A stretch of 64,000 nucleotides of DNA from Bradyrhizobium sp. CCGUVB4N (GTDB lineage Bacteria > Pseudomonadota > Alphaproteobacteria > Rhizobiales > Xanthobacteraceae). The stretch lies in contig NZ_JANADP010000001.1 in NCBI RefSeq assembly GCF_024199945.1, forward strand, positions 8,246,001-8,310,000, given 5' to 3'. Numbering within the stretch: position 1 is the stretch's first letter; each line of letters starts with the position of its first letter. The notes below the pieces were generated by a model. The model did no database searches and was not told the DNA's origin. It saw only the letters and a list, made by a program, of their open reading frames with translations. The position numbers were made by a program, and so were the translations under genes. Shown piece after piece: positions 42,001-51,423 of the stretch.

Positions 42001-45000
42001 ATGTCCGAAAAGCCGCAGAAGTCCCAAAAGTCTGAAGCCAAAGACTATTCGAAGACCCTGTTCCTGCCGCAGACCGAATTCCCGATGCGCGCCGGCCTGC
42101 CGCAGCGCGAGCCGGAAATCCTCAAGCGCTGGTACGAGATCGGCCTCTACGAAAAGCTGCGCGAGAACGCGAAGGGCCGCGACAAGTTCGTGCTGCACGA
42201 CGGACCGCCCTATGCCAACGGCAACATCCACATCGGCACGGCGCTGAACAAGATCCTCAAGGATCTCGTCACCAAGAGCCAGCAGATGCTGGGCTTCGAT
42301 TCCAACTACGTGCCCGGCTGGGACTGCCACGGTCTGCCGATCGAGTGGAAGGTCGAGGAAGAGCACTATCGCAAGAAGGGCAAGCAGAAGCCCGACTTCC
42401 GCGACTCAACCGCGATGATCGACTTCCGCAAGGAGTGCCGCGCCTATGCCACGCACTGGCTCAACGTGCAGCGCGAGGAGTTCAAGCGTCTCGGCGTGAT
42501 CGGCGACTGGGCTCATCCCTACGCCACCATGAACTATCCGGCCGAAGCCCAGATCGCGCGCGAGCTGATGAAGTTCGCCGCCAACGGCACGCTGTATCGC
42601 GGCTCCAAGCCGGTGATGTGGAGCGTGGTCGAGAAAACCGCGCTCGCCGAAGCCGAGGTCGAGTACGAGGACTACACCTCCGACATGGTCTGGGTGAAAT
42701 TCCCGGTCACCTCGCCGGCGCATGGCGCGCTGGCCTCGGCCAGCGTCGTGATCTGGACCACCACACCCTGGACCTTGCCCGGCAACCGCGCGATCTCGTT
42801 CTCGCCGAAGATCGCCTATGGCCTCTACAAGGTGACGGACGCTCCGGCGGATAATTGGGCCAAGACCGGCGATCTGCTGATCCTCGCCGATGCGCTCGCC
42901 GCAGAGGTTTTCAAGCAAGCACGTGTCACTGCCTTCGAGAAGGTGCGCGACATCCCCGGCGACACCATGGACGCGATCGAATGCGCCCATCCGCTGAAGG
43001 GCCTCGCCGGCGGCTATGACTTCATCGTGCCGCTGCTGTCCGGCGACCATGTCACCGACGACACCGGCACCGGCTTCGTCCACACCGCGCCCAGCCATGG
43101 CCGCGAAGACTTCGACGTCTGGACGGTGAATACCCGCGAGCTCGATGCCCGCGGCATCAACAGCGCGATCCCCTACACCGTCGACGAGAACGGCGCCTAT
43201 ACCGACCACGCGCCGGGTTTTGCGGGCAAGCGCGTCATCAACGACAAGGGTGAGAAGGGTGACGCCAACGAGGCCGTGATCAAGGCGCTCGTCGACAAGG
43301 GCATGCTGCTCGCGCGCGGCCGGCTCAAGCACCAATATCCGCATTCCTGGCGCTCGAAGAAGCCGGTGATCTTCCGCAACACGCCGCAATGGTTCATCGC
43401 GATGGACAAGGACATCGCGGCCAACGGCAAGGCGAAGAGCGGCGACACGCTGCGCGCCCGCGCGCTGCACGCGATCTCGGTGACGCAATGGGTTCCGCCG
43501 TCAGGCGAGAACCGCATCAATGGCATGATCGAGGCGCGCCCCGACTGGGTGATCTCGCGCCAGCGCGCCTGGGGCGTGCCGATCGCCGTGTTCGTCCGCG
43601 AGAAGGGCGACGGCTCCGCCGAGATCCTCCAGGACGAGGCCGTCAACACCCGTATCGGCGACGCCTTCGAAAAGGAAGGCGCGGATGCCTGGTACGCCAC
43701 GGGCGCGCGCGAGCGCTTCCTCGGACCGCATGCCGGCGAGAACTGGCAGAAGGTCGACGACATTCTCGACGTCTGGTTCGATTCCGGTTCGACGCACGCC
43801 TTCGTGCTTGAAGACCCCGTGCAATTCCCCGGCCTCGCCGGCATCAAGCGCAAGGTCGACGGCGGCACCGACACCGTGATGTACCTCGAAGGCTCGGACC
43901 AGCATCGCGGCTGGTTCCACTCTTCGCTGCTGGAAAGCTGCGGCACCCGCGGTCGCGCGCCCTATGACATCGTGCTGACCCACGGCTTCACCCAGGCCGA
44001 GGACGGCCGCAAGATGTCGAAGTCGCTCGGCAACACCATCGAGCCGCAGTCCGTCATCAAGGAATCCGGCGCCGACATCCTGAGGCTCTGGGTCGCGTCC
44101 TGCGACTATACTGACGATCAGCGCATCGGCCCCGAGATCCTGAAGAATACGGTCGAGACCTATCGCAAGCTGCGCAACACCGTGCGCTGGATGCTCGGCA
44201 CGCTGCATCACTACAAGCCGGCCGACGCGATCGCGCCCGCCGAGATGCCCGAGCTCGAGCGGCTGATGCTGCACGAGCTTGCGCTCCGCGCCGAATTGGT
44301 CCGCAAGGCCTATGAGACGTTCGACTTCAAGAACGTGGTCGCAACGCTGTCCGCCTTCCTGAACAGCGAGCTCTCGGCGTTCTATTTCGACATCCGCAAG
44401 GACACGCTCTATTGCGATCCGCCGTCCTCGCTGACGCGCAAGGCGGCGCTGACCACGATCGACCTGCTGTGCAACTCGATCCTGAAATGGCTGGCGCCGG
44501 TCCTGAGCTTCACCGCCGAGGAAGGCTGGCGGATGTACAGGCCGGACGCCGAAGCATCGGTGCATCTGACGCTGTTCCCGGAAGGTCTCGAAAAGCTTCG
44601 CGACGACAAGCTCGCCGCGAAGTGGGAGAGCATCCGCAACGTCCGCCGCGTCGTCACCGGCGCGCTGGAGCTCGAACGTGCCGCCAAGAACATCGGCTCC
44701 TCGCTCGAGGCCTCGCCGGTGATCTATGTCGCCGACCGCGACATGCTGGCGACGTTGTTCGACACCGATCTCGCCGAGATCTGCATCACCTCGGACTACG
44801 AGGTGCGTGAGGGCGAGGCGCCGGCCTCTGCATTCCGTCTCGATGCCGTGCCCGGCGTCGCGGTCGTGGTGGAGAAGGCCGTCGGCACCAAATGCGCCCG
44901 CTCCTGGAAGATCTCGCCGACCGTGGGTGAAGACCCTGAGTATCCCGACGTCACCCCGCGTGATGCCAAGGCGCTGCGCGAATGGAAGGCGTTGGGCGTG

Positions 45001-45009
45001 AGCGTCTGA
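42001..45009 (+). CDS. ileS: Isoleucyl-tRNA synthetase
   Basis: A 1002-residue class I synthetase. The HIGH-type motif is DGPPYANGNIHIGTALNK and the KMSKS loop is EDGRKMSKSLGNT. WDCHGLPIEWKVEE, the editing domain (WTTTPWTLPGNRAISF ... TGFVHTAPSHGREDF) and DVWFDSGSTHAFVL are all in order. The start at 42001 (MSEKPQKSQKSEAKDYSKTL) is chosen over an upstream in-frame codon. The C-terminus lacks a zinc finger that some forms carry. lspA follows 10 bases later, the usual ileS-lspA pairing. Confidence 0.97.
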   Translation: MSEKPQKSQKSEAKDYSKTLFLPQTEFPMRAGLPQREPEILKRWYEIGLYEKLRENAKGRDKFVLHDGPPYANGNIHIGTALNKILKDLVTKSQQMLGFDSNYVPGWDCHGLPIEWKVEEEHYRKKGKQKPDFRDSTAMIDFRKECRAYATHWLNVQREEFKRLGVIGDWAHPYATMNYPAEAQIARELMKFAANGTLYRGSKPVMWSVVEKTALAEAEVEYEDYTSDMVWVKFPVTSPAHGALASASVVIWTTTPWTLPGNRAISFSPKIAYGLYKVTDAPADNWAKTGDLLILADALAAEVFKQARVTAFEKVRDIPGDTMDAIECAHPLKGLAGGYDFIVPLLSGDHVTDDTGTGFVHTAPSHGREDFDVWTVNTRELDARGINSAIPYTVDENGAYTDHAPGFAGKRVINDKGEKGDANEAVIKALVDKGMLLARGRLKHQYPHSWRSKKPVIFRNTPQWFIAMDKDIAANGKAKSGDTLRARALHAISVTQWVPPSGENRINGMIEARPDWVISRQRAWGVPIAVFVREKGDGSAEILQDEAVNTRIGDAFEKEGADAWYATGARERFLGPHAGENWQKVDDILDVWFDSGSTHAFVLEDPVQFPGLAGIKRKVDGGTDTVMYLEGSDQHRGWFHSSLLESCGTRGRAPYDIVLTHGFTQAEDGRKMSKSLGNTIEPQSVIKESGADILRLWVASCDYTDDQRIGPEILKNTVETYRKLRNTVRWMLGTLHHYKPADAIAPAEMPELERLMLHELALRAELVRKAYETFDFKNVVATLSAFLNSELSAFYFDIRKDTLYCDPPSSLTRKAALTTIDLLCNSILKWLAPVLSFTAEEGWRMYRPDAEASVHLTLFPEGLEKLRDDKLAAKWESIRNVRRVVTGALELERAAKNIGSSLEASPVIYVADRDMLATLFDTDLAEICITSDYEVREGEAPASAFRLDAVPGVAVVVEKAVGTKCARSWKISPTVGEDPEYPDVTPRDAKALREWKALGVSV

Positions 45010-45019
45010 TCGGCCTGCC

Positions 45020-45514
45020 ATGACCCCGCTCCGCGCCGGCATCCTCGCGGCCGTGGTCACGCTCGTGGCCGATCAGGCCTCAAAGCTCTGGCTGCTGAAC
45101 GGGTTCGACCTTGCCCGCCGCGGCGTGGTGAAGGTGATGCCGTTCTTCGACCTGCTGCTGGCCTGGAACATCGGCATCAGCTTCGGCTGGCTCCAGAATG
45201 ACGGTCAGGCCGCGCAGCTCGCGCTGATGGCGGTGAAGGTCGTCGCGGTGATCGCGCTCGCGATCTGGATGGCGCGGTCGCAGACCCGGCTCGCCACGGT
45301 GGCCCTGGGGCTGATCATCGGCGGTGCCATCGGCAATGGCATCGACCGCCTGGCCTATGGCGCGGTGGTCGATTTTGCCCTGTTCCACATCGAAATCGGC
45401 GGAATTACCTATAATTGGTACGTCTTTAACCTGGCAGACGTGGCCATCGTTGCTGGGGTGGCGGCCCTATTGTATGATTCCTTCCTGGGGGTACCCGCCG
45501 CAAAAGCGCCCTGA
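45020..45514 (+). CDS. lspA: Lipoprotein signal peptidase (signal peptidase II)
   Basis: A 164-residue inner-membrane aspartyl protease. Four membrane segments are visible. The catalytic aspartates lie in GGAIGNGIDRLAYGAVVDF and the downstream VFNLADVAIVAG, and the N-terminal VVTLVADQASKLWL holds the conserved DQxxK. It cleaves prolipoproteins such as the one encoded at 1372 ahead of the lipidated cysteine. Directly after ileS in the same operon. Confidence 0.95.
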   Translation: MTPLRAGILAAVVTLVADQASKLWLLNGFDLARRGVVKVMPFFDLLLAWNIGISFGWLQNDGQAAQLALMAVKVVAVIALAIWMARSQTRLATVALGLIIGGAIGNGIDRLAYGAVVDFALFHIEIGGITYNWYVFNLADVAIVAGVAALLYDSFLGVPAAKAP

Positions 45515-45624
45515 TCCCGGCCGATACGGGCCGGAGGTGGAACCTTGCATGGCGAGGGGTGGTCGCGCGCGACGCGGCAAGGCTGGCACGATCAAATCTG
45601 CCACAATATGGAACAGGTATAGGC

Positions 45625-46356
45625 ATGCGCAGCTTCCAGACCAGCGGTTCGATCGGCCGAGACGCCCGGCGGGGACTTTGGCTGGCGCTGAAATTGTCAG
45701 CCGTAGCCCTCGGCATCGGTCTCGTCATGTCGGCAGGCCCGGTCCGCGCCGGTGATGATGGCGACGATGACGACGACATGACCTTCGAAGAGAAGCTCAT
45801 CGACAATCTGATGTCCGGCATCGGCGCCAAGAGCATGGAAAAGAAGGGCATCGAGTACCGCGAGCGGTCGCCGCTGGTGGTGCCGCCGAACCTCGACCTG
45901 CCGCCGCCTGCCAGCGCCGACGCCGCGAACGCGCCGAACTGGCCGAAGGATCCCGACGAGAAGCGCCGCAAGGCGGCCATCGCTGAGCGGAAGAAGGCGG
46001 GCAACAAGCAGGCGGAGTATTTGAAAAATGCGCGGCCGCTGTCGCCGGCCGAGCTGGACGCCCACAAGACGGCCGGCCCCGACAAGACGGTCAATGATCC
46101 GGCCCAGCCGGGCTCCAACACCAACCACCCGACGATGAGCCCGGCCGAACTCGGTTACACCGGCGGCCTGTTCAAGATGTTTTCGAACAACAAGGACGAG
46201 AGCAAGCAATTCACGTCCGAGCCGCCGCGCCAGTCTCTGACCGAGCCGCCGCCGGGATATCAGACGCCTTCGTCGAGCTATGCCTATGGTACCGGCGAGG
46301 ATAAGTCGAAGCGGACCTATTTCGACGTCAGGTCGGGTAAGGAAAAGGAGCAATAG
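45625..46356 (+). CDS. Secreted Asp-rich protein of unknown function
   Basis: A 243-residue protein with a signal peptide (LWLALKLSAVALGIGLVMSAGPVRA). A short run of acidic residues (GDDGDDDDDM) follows, then TFEEKLIDNLMSGIGAK. The remainder is polar and Pro/Lys-rich (disordered) with PLVVPPNLDLPPP near the middle and a Tyr/Ser-rich end. I do not recognise the family. Start at 45625; 22 upstream codons are not credible. It lies between lspA and the M16 protease pair, so a role in envelope protein handling is possible but unproven. Confidence 0.72.
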   Translation: MRSFQTSGSIGRDARRGLWLALKLSAVALGIGLVMSAGPVRAGDDGDDDDDMTFEEKLIDNLMSGIGAKSMEKKGIEYRERSPLVVPPNLDLPPPASADAANAPNWPKDPDEKRRKAAIAERKKAGNKQAEYLKNARPLSPAELDAHKTAGPDKTVNDPAQPGSNTNHPTMSPAELGYTGGLFKMFSNNKDESKQFTSEPPRQSLTEPPPGYQTPSSSYAYGTGEDKSKRTYFDVRSGKEKEQ

Positions 46357-46546
46357 GCTCCTTGTCCATCGCACGCAGACGCGGCCCCGCCGCGGCCGTC
46401 CGGCGTAGGCCGGACGCGGCAGATGACCTATTTTTAAGTACAACTTGACCGCGTTCTCTGCTTCGTGACCCGAAGCTCAAAGCCGCGCGGTGTAGCATGC
46501 CGTGCTTTCACGCCCGGACAGGGTCCGGGCCTTTACAAGGATCGTG

Positions 46547-47941
46547 ATGTCCTCACACCGATCGGTTGTTTGCCTCTTCGCCGCGCTGCTTTCGACATCT
46601 GCCCTCGACGTCGGCAGCGCACTCGCCCAGACGACGGTCACGTCTGCGCCGCCTGCCAGCTTCACGCTCAGCAACGGCCTCCAGGTCGTGGTGATCCCTG
46701 ATCACCGCACGCCCGTGGTCACGGAGATGATCTGGTACAAGGTCGGCTCGGCCGACGAGACGCCAGGCAAGTCCGGCCTCGCCCACTTCCTCGAGCACCT
46801 GATGTTCAAGGGCACGGAGAAGCATCCGGTCGGCGAGTTCTCGCAGACCGTGCTCCGCGTCGGCGGCAACGAGAATGCATCGACTTCGGTCGACTACACC
46901 AACTACTACCAGCGCGTGCCGAAAGAGCAGCTCCCGACCATGATGGAGTTCGAGGCCGATCGCATGACCGGCCTGATCCTCAAGGACGAGAATGTGCTGC
47001 CCGAGCGCGACGTCGTGCTCGAAGAGTACAACATGCGCGTCGCCAACAGCCCGGACGCGCGCCTCAACGAACAGATCATGGCTGCGCTCTATCTCAACCA
47101 TCCCTATGGCCGGCCGGTGATCGGCTGGCACCAGGAGATCGAGAAGCTCAATCGCGAGGACGCCCTCGCCTTCTACCGCCGCTTCTACGCGCCGAACAAC
47201 GCGATCCTGGTGATCGCCGGCGACGTCGAGGCCGCCGACGTGCGCCCGCTGGTCGAACGCAATTTCGGCCCGATCCCGGCCCAGCCTGCGATCCCCGCGC
47301 AGCGCATCCGCCCGCAGGAGCCGGAGCCGGCGGCACCGCGCACCGTCACGCTGTCCGACCCGCGCGTCGAGCAGCCGAGCCTGCGCCGCTATTATCTGGT
47401 GCCGTCGGCGACGACGGCCGCGGCCGGCGAGAGCGCCGCACTCGACGTGCTGGCGCAGTTGATGGGCAGCGGCAGCAACTCCTATCTTTATCGCGCCCTC
47501 GTGGTCGACAAGCCGCTCGCGGTCTCCGCCAGTGCCAGCTATTCCAGCATCTCGCTCGACCCGACCCAGTTCGCGGTCTCGGCCTCGCCGAAACCGGGCG
47601 TCAGCTTTGCGGAGGTCGAACAAGTGATCGACGGCGTCATCGCCGACATCGCGCAAAACACGGTCCGCGCCGAAGATCTGGAACGCGTAAAGACCCAGCT
47701 GATCGCGGAAGCGATCTACGCCCAGGACAATCAGGCGGTGCTGGCGCGATGGTATGGCGGCGCACTGACCACCGGCCTGTCGATCGAGGACATCCGGAGC
47801 TGGCCGGACCGCATCCGCGCCGTCACCGCCGAGCAGGTCCGTGAAGCCGCGCAAAAATGGCTCGAGAAGAAGCGCTCGGTGACCGGCTATCTGATCAAGG
47901 ACACCAGCACCGCTGCCAAGCGCGAGGAGAAGCGTTCGTGA
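46547..47941 (+). CDS. M16-family zinc metalloprotease, catalytic subunit
   Basis: A 464-residue secreted pitrilysin-type peptidase. A signal peptide ends near GSALAQ. The inverted zinc motif HxxEH is at residues 80-84 (AHFLEHLMFKG), with the third ligand expected in PERDVVLEEYNMR ~75 residues later. The two M16 lobes (peptidase and middle domain) are complete. Overlaps the next gene (GTGA). It resembles the periplasmic alpha/beta M16 pairs of alphaproteobacteria. Substrate unknown. Confidence 0.93.
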   Translation: MSSHRSVVCLFAALLSTSALDVGSALAQTTVTSAPPASFTLSNGLQVVVIPDHRTPVVTEMIWYKVGSADETPGKSGLAHFLEHLMFKGTEKHPVGEFSQTVLRVGGNENASTSVDYTNYYQRVPKEQLPTMMEFEADRMTGLILKDENVLPERDVVLEEYNMRVANSPDARLNEQIMAALYLNHPYGRPVIGWHQEIEKLNREDALAFYRRFYAPNNAILVIAGDVEAADVRPLVERNFGPIPAQPAIPAQRIRPQEPEPAAPRTVTLSDPRVEQPSLRRYYLVPSATTAAAGESAALDVLAQLMGSGSNSYLYRALVVDKPLAVSASASYSSISLDPTQFAVSASPKPGVSFAEVEQVIDGVIADIAQNTVRAEDLERVKTQLIAEAIYAQDNQAVLARWYGGALTTGLSIEDIRSWPDRIRAVTAEQVREAAQKWLEKKRSVTGYLIKDTSTAAKREEKRS

Positions 47942-49329
47942 CCCATTCCTTCCTCCGTGCAAGACACGTCCTGCGCGCAAGACACTTCGCGCTCTCCGTC
48001 GCCACGGGCGCGGCACTCGCGCTCGCCACGATCTCGCCGTCGCAGGCGGCAGCAAAAATCCAGCGCCTGGTCTCGCCGGGCGGCATCGAGGCCTGGTTCG
48101 TCCAGGACGCGACCGTGCCGCTGATTGCCATGGAATATTCCTTTGCCGGCGGCTCGGCGCAGGATCCCAAGGACAAGCCCGGCGTCGCCAATCTGGTCGG
48201 CGACCTCCTCGATGAGGGCTCCGGCGATCTCGATTCCAAGACGTTCCATGAGCGGCTCGACCGCCGCGCCATCGAACTCTCCTTCAGTGCCACCCGCGAC
48301 ACCTTCCGCGGCAGCCTGCGCATGTTGCGCGACAACAAGGACGAGGCCTTCGATCTGTTGCGGTCCGCGCTGACCTCGCCGCATTTCGACGCGGCCGATG
48401 TCGAGCGTATCCGCTCGCAGGTCATCTCGGGCCTGCGACGCGACACCACCAACCCGACCTCGCTGGCGAGCCGCAAGTTTCTGGAGATGACGTTCGGCGA
48501 TCATCCCTATGGACGGCAGACCAACGGCACGCTGGAGAGCGTGCCGACCATCACGATCGCCGACATGAAGGATTACGTCGCGCGCAACCTCGCCAAGGAC
48601 ACCCTGAAGGTTGCCGTCGTCGGCGACGTCGACCCGGCAACCCTCGGCAAGCTGCTCGACCACACGTTTGGCGCACTGCCGGCCAAGGCCAATCTCGTGC
48701 CGGTGCCGGACGTCGAGGCCGCCAAGCCGCCGCAGCGCGCCTTCGTGCCGCTCGACGTGCCGCAGACCGTGATCACCTTCGGCGGCCCCGGTGTGAAGCG
48801 CAGCGATCCGACCTTCATGGCGGCCTATGTCGTGAACCATATCCTCGGTGGCGGCGGCCTGTCCTCGCGGCTCTACCGCGAAGTGCGCGAAAAGCGCGGG
48901 CTGGCCTATTCCGTGTTCGAATCGCTGCTCTGGATGGAGCATTCGGCGATCTTCATCGGCAACACCGGCACCCGTGCCGACCGCTCCGGTGACACCATGG
49001 ATGCCATCGAGAAGGAAGTGCGCCGCATCGCCGACGAGGGTCCGACGCAGAAGGAGCTCGACGAGGCCAAGTCGTACCTCAAGGGCTCGCAGATGCTGGC
49101 GCTCGACACCTCCTCCAAGCTCGCGCAGGCGCTGCTGCAATACCAGCAGGACAAGCTGCCGATCGACTATATCGAGAAGCGCAACACCATCGTCGATGCG
49201 GTGACGCTGGACGACGCCAAGGCTGCCGCCAAGCGGCTGTGGGGCCAGGGACTGCTGACCGTCATCGTCGGCCGCGCCCCGCAGGCTGCGGCGCAACCGG
49301 CCGCGGCGCCGGCGACCAAGTCGAACTGA
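47938..49329 (+). CDS. M16-family peptidase, non-catalytic partner
   Basis: A 463-residue homologue of the preceding protease. The signal peptide is followed by the M16 fold, but the zinc motif position reads ANLVGDLLDEGSG instead of HFLEH, so it cannot bind catalytic zinc. The glycine-rich substrate loop HILGGGGLSSRLYREVREKRGLAYS is well kept, typical of the partner subunit in M16 heterodimers. The GTG start overlaps the first gene's stop; the longer frame upstream runs inside that gene. Confidence 0.92.
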   Translation: MTHSFLRARHVLRARHFALSVATGAALALATISPSQAAAKIQRLVSPGGIEAWFVQDATVPLIAMEYSFAGGSAQDPKDKPGVANLVGDLLDEGSGDLDSKTFHERLDRRAIELSFSATRDTFRGSLRMLRDNKDEAFDLLRSALTSPHFDAADVERIRSQVISGLRRDTTNPTSLASRKFLEMTFGDHPYGRQTNGTLESVPTITIADMKDYVARNLAKDTLKVAVVGDVDPATLGKLLDHTFGALPAKANLVPVPDVEAAKPPQRAFVPLDVPQTVITFGGPGVKRSDPTFMAAYVVNHILGGGGLSSRLYREVREKRGLAYSVFESLLWMEHSAIFIGNTGTRADRSGDTMDAIEKEVRRIADEGPTQKELDEAKSYLKGSQMLALDTSSKLAQALLQYQQDKLPIDYIEKRNTIVDAVTLDDAKAAAKRLWGQGLLTVIVGRAPQAAAQPAAAPATKSN

Positions 49330-49348
49330 CGTCTCCTGACGTTTCCTG

Positions 49349-49380
49349 AAATGGCCGGGCTCGCCCGGCCATTTGCGTTT
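49349..49380 (+). terminator. Hairpin after the M16 protease pair
   Basis: A perfect 11-bp stem AATGGCCGGGC / GCCCGGCCATT with a two-base loop followed by TGCGTTT, 20 bases past the stop. A terminator is likely though the T-run is short. Confidence 0.6.
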
Positions 49381-49445
49381 CCAGATGCACCATTGCCGAA
49401 CAAGGATGTTCCGCGATATGTCGTGATATCGCCAATGGTGCCATC

Positions 49446-49862
49446 ATGCTGCGGATATCCCGCGATCTCGTTATCGACGAGGACGACATCGAGATCGGCT
49501 TTGTCCGCGCCTCCGGCCCGGGCGGGCAGAACGTCAACAAGGTCTCGACCTCGGCCCAGCTGCGCTTTGACACGCGCAAGCTGACCATCCCTGAGGATGC
49601 GGCGATCCGGCTCGCCCGCATCGCCGGCCAGCGCATGACCAAGGACGGCGTGATCGTGATCCACGCCCAGCGCTTCCGCACCCAGGAGCGCAACCGGCAG
49701 GACGCCATCGACCGCCTCGTCGAGATCCTGAGCGAAGCGATGATCCGGCCGACGCCGCGCCGCGCAACGCGGCCGACCTTTGCCTCCAAACAGCGACGGC
49801 TCGACGGCAAGAAGCGCCGCAGCGACGTCAAGGCCGGACGCGGCGGGCGCTTCGACGATTGA
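49446..49862 (+). CDS. arfB: Alternative ribosome-rescue factor ArfB (peptidyl-tRNA hydrolase)
   Basis: A 138-residue protein of the YaeJ/ICT1 family. The release-factor tripeptide GGQ is in VRASGPGGQNVNKVSTSAQLRFD. The C-terminal tail is strongly basic (RRATRPTFASKQRRLDGKKRR), as needed to enter the empty mRNA channel of stalled ribosomes. It hydrolyses peptidyl-tRNA on non-stop complexes. Single gene, with terminator-like hairpins on both sides. Confidence 0.94.
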   Translation: MLRISRDLVIDEDDIEIGFVRASGPGGQNVNKVSTSAQLRFDTRKLTIPEDAAIRLARIAGQRMTKDGVIVIHAQRFRTQERNRQDAIDRLVEILSEAMIRPTPRRATRPTFASKQRRLDGKKRRSDVKAGRGGRFDD

Positions 49863-49904
49863 GTGTCCTTCACCGGCCACGAAGATTGAACTGCCGGGCA
49901 TAGC

Positions 49905-49936
49905 AAAACCTCCGGCCGCCATGCGACCGGAGGTTC
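49905..49936 (-). terminator. Terminator of the small secreted protein gene
   Basis: On the minus strand the stem AACCTCCGG / CCGGAGGTT is followed by TTGC, about 20 bases after the stop at 49957. It may also stop arfB transcription from the other side. Confidence 0.6.
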
Positions 49937-49956
49937 GCTCGCTCAAATCTCGTGCG

Positions 49957-50265
49957 TCAGTAGCGCTTGCCGCTGGTCGTCGCCCCGCCCGGAGCGGACC
50001 CGTCGGTGGCGCTCTTATGCGTGGCACTGCCCGTGGTGCCGACCGTGCCCTTCGTGCTCTTGGCCGGCTTCATGCCAGTCTGGCCCGCACCGCCCGGCTG
50101 CGCTTCCAGCTCTTCTTCGCTATTGCCCGCGACGCCGCCTTGCGTTGTCTTGCCTTGCGCGCCGCCACGCAACTTGGTGTCGGATGACACTCCTTGCGCA
50201 AGGACAGGGCCCGCAAGCAGGGCGGAAAGAGCACAAGCGATCACTGAGGTCTTCACCAACTTCAT
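49957..50265 (-). CDS. Small secreted Gly/Thr/Ser-rich protein
   Basis: A 102-residue protein with a signal peptide (KLVKTSVIACALSALLAGPVLAQ). The mature ~80 residues are low-complexity (Gly, Thr, Ser, Lys, Ala), e.g. KSTKGTVGTTGSATHKSATDG, with no predicted fold. The start at 50265 gives the signal peptide. It is likely real because of signal peptide plus terminator, but its function is unknown. It is divergent from the cytochrome c operon; 50266-50594 holds both promoters and no further gene. Confidence 0.62.
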   Translation of the reverse strand: MKLVKTSVIACALSALLAGPVLAQGVSSDTKLRGGAQGKTTQGGVAGNSEEELEAQPGGAGQTGMKPAKSTKGTVGTTGSATHKSATDGSAPGGATTSGKRY

Positions 50266-50594
50266 CCATGTCTCCTGGATTTTCCGCGATGAGCAGCTTG
50301 GCCATTCCCCACGCCGTTCGCGGAAACCAAACCGCCCGATCGCGTCGATTGCACGAACGGCGTGCTCGCCATCCAATCCGCATGGTGTGGTCATCGTTTA
50401 GGGATTTGGAGGCGCTTTCGCGAAATTGCGCTCCTCATATGCGGCAGCGCGGAACATTCGCGTGGAATGACCGATCGCGATTTTGCAATTTGAATCGCTT
50501 GCGCGATGAAACAGCCCGCTACTACCACGGCATGTTTTGTGCCGCCTAGAGTTTGCGCACGCTGATTTTTGTCGTGGATAGACGGGTCTTGGCG

Positions 50595-50981
50595 ATGCGC
50601 GCAGTCGTTCTTGGATTGTGCACCGCGATGGTGCTGGCGACACGTATTGCCGATGCGCAGATGCCGTTGCCGGCCGCGAAGCCGCCGGATGGCGCGACAC
50701 TGTTCAAGCAGCAATGCGCGGTGTGCCACACCACCAATCTGTCGGAACCGATGCGACAGGGTCCGCCGCTGGTGAAGGTCGTGGGGCGAACGGCCGGCAA
50801 GATTGAAGGCTTTCGCTACTCCGACGGTCTCGCGAAAGCTGATTTCACCTGGGACGACGCTAAGCTTGATGCGTGGCTGACCAATCCGCAGGCCGTCATT
50901 CCCGGCACGATCATGGCCTACCGTCAGGGCAAGCCGGAAACGCGCACCGCCATCATCGCCTATCTCAAGGAGCTGAATTGA
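50595..50981 (+). CDS. Class I c-type cytochrome, periplasmic
   Basis: A 128-residue protein with a signal peptide ending near RIADAQ. The heme motif CAVCH is at residues 41-45 and a likely axial Met lies in PGTIMAYRQG. It is a small soluble electron carrier. It is the first gene of an apparent operon with a VOC protein, a Tat-signal small subunit and a GMC dehydrogenase, so it is probably the electron acceptor of that dehydrogenase. An in-frame TTG at 50553 would lengthen the signal peptide. Confidence 0.9.
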   Translation: MRAVVLGLCTAMVLATRIADAQMPLPAAKPPDGATLFKQQCAVCHTTNLSEPMRQGPPLVKVVGRTAGKIEGFRYSDGLAKADFTWDDAKLDAWLTNPQAVIPGTIMAYRQGKPETRTAIIAYLKELN

Positions 50982-51377
50982 ATGGCCAAGCCTGTCCATT
51001 CCATGATCCGCGTACGCGATGAGGCACGATCGCTCGATTTCTACCGGCGCGCTTTCCACCTCGAAGTCGTAGATCATCTGAAGTTTCCGGACTTTGCACT
51101 GATCTATCTGCGTCATCCCTCCTCACCTTTCGAGGTCGAGCTGACGGTCAACTTTGATCGCAAGGAACCGTACCAGCTCGGCGACGGCTACGGCCATCTC
51201 GCCGTGGTGGTCGAGGATCTCGATGCCGAGCATGCCCGCTTCGCCCGCGAGCAGCTCGCACCGGGGCCGCTGCGCGACTTCAAGCACGACGGCAAGACGC
51301 TGGCGCGCTTCTTCTTCGTCAGCGACCCCGATGGTTACAAGATCGAAGTGATCCAGCGGGGCGGACGTTTCGGCTGA
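50982..51377 (+). CDS. VOC-superfamily (glyoxalase I-like) protein
   Basis: A 131-residue protein of two beta-alpha-beta-beta-beta units. Metal ligand positions are plausible in PVHSMIRVRDEARSLDFYRRAF, FEVELTVNF, GYGHLAVVVEDLD and DGYKIEVIQRG, the His/Glu pattern of nickel or zinc glyoxalase I. The ATG directly follows the cytochrome stop. A lactoylglutathione lyase is the simplest reading; its place in a dehydrogenase operon suggests it handles a reactive keto-aldehyde product, which is inference. Confidence 0.87.
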   Translation: MAKPVHSMIRVRDEARSLDFYRRAFHLEVVDHLKFPDFALIYLRHPSSPFEVELTVNFDRKEPYQLGDGYGHLAVVVEDLDAEHARFAREQLAPGPLRDFKHDGKTLARFFFVSDPDGYKIEVIQRGGRFG

Positions 51378-51423
51378 TCACGATCACGGAAATCCCAATC
51401 ATAAAAGACCTACGGAGGAACCC

